The notes below the pieces were generated by a model. It was given only the letters and a program-made list of their open reading frames with translations, was not told the DNA's origin and searched no databases. Shown piece by piece: positions 23,287 through 25,146 of a stretch of 25,146 nucleotides of DNA. The stretch's first letter is position 1. Every line of letters starts with the position of its first letter. Location: assembly GCA_013811855.1 (NCBI GenBank), contig JACCUL010000442.1:1-25146 (forward strand), given 5' to 3'. The stretch comes from Acidimicrobiia bacterium (GTDB lineage Bacteria > Actinomycetota > Acidimicrobiia > Acidimicrobiales > Ilumatobacteraceae). The position numbers and the translations under genes are program-made.

Positions 23287-24888
23287 GTGGAACCCGATGG
23301 GCAGCTCGTGCGGCGGGAGGCGGCGCGGCGGCGCACGTTCGCGATCATCAGCCACCCGGACGCCGGCAAGACGACGCTAACCGAGAAGTTCCTGCTCTAC
23401 GCCGGGGCCGTGCAGCGCGCCGGTGCCGTCAAGGCCCGCGAGGGTCGGCGTTCGGCCACGTCGGACTGGATGGAGCTGGAACGCCAGCGGGGCATCTCGA
23501 TCAGCTCGACGGTGCTGCAGTTCCCGTATCGGGACCACATCGTCAACCTGCTCGACACACCGGGCCACCGCGACTTTTCCGAGGACACCTACCGCGTGCT
23601 GTCGGGCGTCGACGCCGTCGTCATGGTGCTCGACAGCGCCAAGGGCATCGAGGCCCAGACGCTCAAGCTGTTCGAGGTCTGCCGGGCCCGGCGCCTGCCG
23701 GTGCTGACGTTCCTCAACAAGCTCGATCGGCCCGGCCGGGAGCCGCTGGAGCTGCTCGACGAGATCGAATCGATGATCGGGCTGCGACCGACGCCGGTGT
23801 CGTGGCCGGTCGGTGCGCCAGGCGACTTCCGGGGCGTGATCGACCGGCGCACCGACGAGTTCGTCCGCTACGCCCGCACTGATCGCGGCGCGTCGCTGGC
23901 GCCGGAGGAGGTCGTGCCGACCGACCGGGCCGCGCTCGAGGAGGGCGCGGCGTGGACGACGGCACGCGACGAGATCGGGCTGCTCGACGCCGTCGGCGCC
24001 GACCTCGACGAAGCGTCGTTCCTGGCCGGCGACTCGACGCCGGTGTTCGTCGGTTCGGCGCTGACCAACTTCGGCGTCCGCATGCTGCTCGACGCCGTGA
24101 TCGATCTGACGCCGTCTCCGTCGCCGCGCACCGACCTCGACGGTCGGCCCCGCCCGCTCGACGACGCGTTCTCGGCGTTCGTGTTCAAGGTTCAGGCCAA
24201 CATGGACCCGGCGCACCGCGACCGCCTGGCCTTCGCCCGCATCTGCTCGGGACGGTTCGAACGCGGCATGACGGTGACCTGCGACCGCAGCGGCCGGGAC
24301 CTGACGACGAAGTACGCCACGACGGCGTTCGGCCCCGACCGCGAGACCGTCGAGGAGGCCTTCCCCGGCGACGTCGTCGGCCTCGTCAACGCCACCGGCC
24401 TGCAGCTCGGCGACACGATCCACGCCGGCGCCGACCCGGTGACGTTCCCGCCGATTCCCCGCTTCTCCCCCGAGGTGTTCGCCACCGCCCGGCCGCTCGA
24501 CACGGCGCGGGTCAAGCAGTTCCGCCGCGGCGTCGAGCAGCTCGACGAGGAAGGCGTCGTGCAGGTGCTGCGCGACCTCGACTCGGGCGACACGGCGCCG
24601 ATCCTCGCCGCCGTCGGCGCCCTCCAGTTCGAGGTCTTCGGCTACCGGCTGGCCAGCGAGTTCAACGCCCCGGCCGAGATCCTCCAAGCCGGCTACCAGG
24701 CCATCCGAAGGACCGACCCGGCGTCGGCGCCGCGGCTGCGGGAGATCGGCGGCATCCGCATCCTCCACCGCTCCGACGGCGCGTTGGTGGCGCTGTTCGA
24801 GAACCGCTACCGGCTGGCCCGCCTGGAGGCCGACGAGCCCGAGCTGCGGCTGGAACCTCTTGTGGCCGGCGACGTGCCCGTCGGCTAG
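23287..24888 (+). CDS. prfC: Peptide chain release factor 3 (RF3 GTPase)
   Basis: The product is 533 residues from GTG 23287, close to the usual length. GTPase motifs are G1 HPDAGKTT (23-30), switch region SDWMELERQRGISISSTVLQF, G3 DTPGH (90-94) with RDFSEDTYRVL, and G4 NKLD (144-147). RF3 recycles RF1/RF2 from the ribosome after peptide release. The C-terminal domains include FRRGVEQLDEEGVVQVL and ALQFEVFGYRLASEFN, RF3 hallmarks that separate it from EF-G and TetA-type factors. The gene appears to be alone in its transcription unit. Confidence 0.96.
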   Translation: MEPDGQLVRREAARRRTFAIISHPDAGKTTLTEKFLLYAGAVQRAGAVKAREGRRSATSDWMELERQRGISISSTVLQFPYRDHIVNLLDTPGHRDFSEDTYRVLSGVDAVVMVLDSAKGIEAQTLKLFEVCRARRLPVLTFLNKLDRPGREPLELLDEIESMIGLRPTPVSWPVGAPGDFRGVIDRRTDEFVRYARTDRGASLAPEEVVPTDRAALEEGAAWTTARDEIGLLDAVGADLDEASFLAGDSTPVFVGSALTNFGVRMLLDAVIDLTPSPSPRTDLDGRPRPLDDAFSAFVFKVQANMDPAHRDRLAFARICSGRFERGMTVTCDRSGRDLTTKYATTAFGPDRETVEEAFPGDVVGLVNATGLQLGDTIHAGADPVTFPPIPRFSPEVFATARPLDTARVKQFRRGVEQLDEEGVVQVLRDLDSGDTAPILAAVGALQFEVFGYRLASEFNAPAEILQAGYQAIRRTDPASAPRLREIGGIRILHRSDGALVALFENRYRLARLEADEPELRLEPLVAGDVPVG

Positions 24889-24892
24889 GCCC

Positions 24893-25146
24893 TCACGCCA
24901 CGCGCGACGCCTCGGTCGCCACCTGCTCGGACCCGAGCAGCACCCACAGGTCGGTGCGGATGCGCGTTGCGGCAGGGGGCTGGAGGTCGTTGACGGCGAC
25001 GACGCCCTCGATCATGTCGGACAGCACGGCGTTCCACGGCCGGCCCTTGACCCGCACGGCGACGACCGCACCTCCCGGCCGGCGCCGCACCGTGCGGTCG
25101 ACCCCGACGAGCCGCGGCGGGCAGCGGTAGCCGGGCGCCACCAACC
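24893..25146 (-). CDS. Unrecognised protein, C-terminal part (runs off the window)
   Basis: The frame is open from its stop at 24893 to the window edge. GTG 25141 is a possible start, but continuation past the edge is more likely. At least 82 residues are visible, including RRRPGGAVVAVRVKGRPWNA, VLSDMIEGVVAVNDL and TDLWVLLGSEQVATEASRVA. No family is recognised. It is convergent with release factor 3, with only four bases between stops. Confidence 0.45.
   Translation of the reverse strand, partial: LVAPGYRCPPRLVGVDRTVRRRPGGAVVAVRVKGRPWNAVLSDMIEGVVAVNDLQPPAATRIRTDLWVLLGSEQVATEASRVA

Noticed and set aside
23377..24768. 463-codon minus-strand open frame
   Set aside because: Shadow of release factor 3, which is full length with all GTPase motifs.
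1..25146. CRISPR array
   Set aside because: No regularly spaced direct repeats with unique spacers were seen; the only tandem array is the 40-base set at 19521-19560.

Overview
The window is high-GC DNA with actinobacterial gene content: F420/flavin luciferase-like oxidoreductases, a Tat-type intradiol dioxygenase lipoprotein, an MmcQ/YjbR protein, a DUF4349 lipoprotein and a nitrobindin-like protein. My best guess is an Acidimicrobiia-type actinomycete. That is inference from gene content, and no rRNA is present to confirm it.

Left chromosomal part (1-9785). The genes, in order, are: an HD-domain protein cut by the window edge; an exported intradiol dioxygenase; a frame-disrupted pterin dehydratase-VOC fusion; a luciferase-like monooxygenase divergent from a YjbR protein; a DUF4349 lipoprotein; a small zinc-finger-like protein; a minus-strand cluster; a lysyl-oxidase-like secreted protein; and a nitrobindin-like protein. 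The cluster reads, in transcription order, 106-aa stand-alone domain, papain-like cysteine protease carrying the same domain at its N-terminus, 206-aa unknown protein, AlkA-type glycosylase.

Integrated element (about 9826-21552, offset between repeats exactly 11,715 bp). A complete tRNA-Leu(UAA) at 21501-21584 and a displaced 3' tRNA half at 9786-9837 bracket the element. They share a 12-bp core in the anticodon stem-loop. Next to the intact tRNA, all on the minus strand, lie a tyrosine integrase, a gene broken by three single-base indels, an 82-aa protein, an excisionase-like HTH protein and a MobF relaxase-helicase. No conjugative pump or replication initiator is visible, so this looks like a mobilizable integrative element. 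Its cargo is a divergent pair (a lipoprotein, and a secreted peptide of about 65 residues with two cysteines), then a membrane adaptor with a peptidoglycan-binding domain, an ABC ATPase and an FtsX/MacB-type permease. The last three overlap by 4 bp each. I read this as a candidate secreted-peptide (bacteriocin-like) system. A decayed IS1595-type transposase lies near the left end.

Right chromosomal part (21585-25146). This holds a second luciferase-like oxidoreductase divergent from an SRPBCC protein, then peptide chain release factor 3, and the end of an unrecognised minus-strand gene.

The two strongest leads are the peptide/ABC cargo (11228-15150) and the protease paired with a free copy of its own N-terminal domain (6850-7983).
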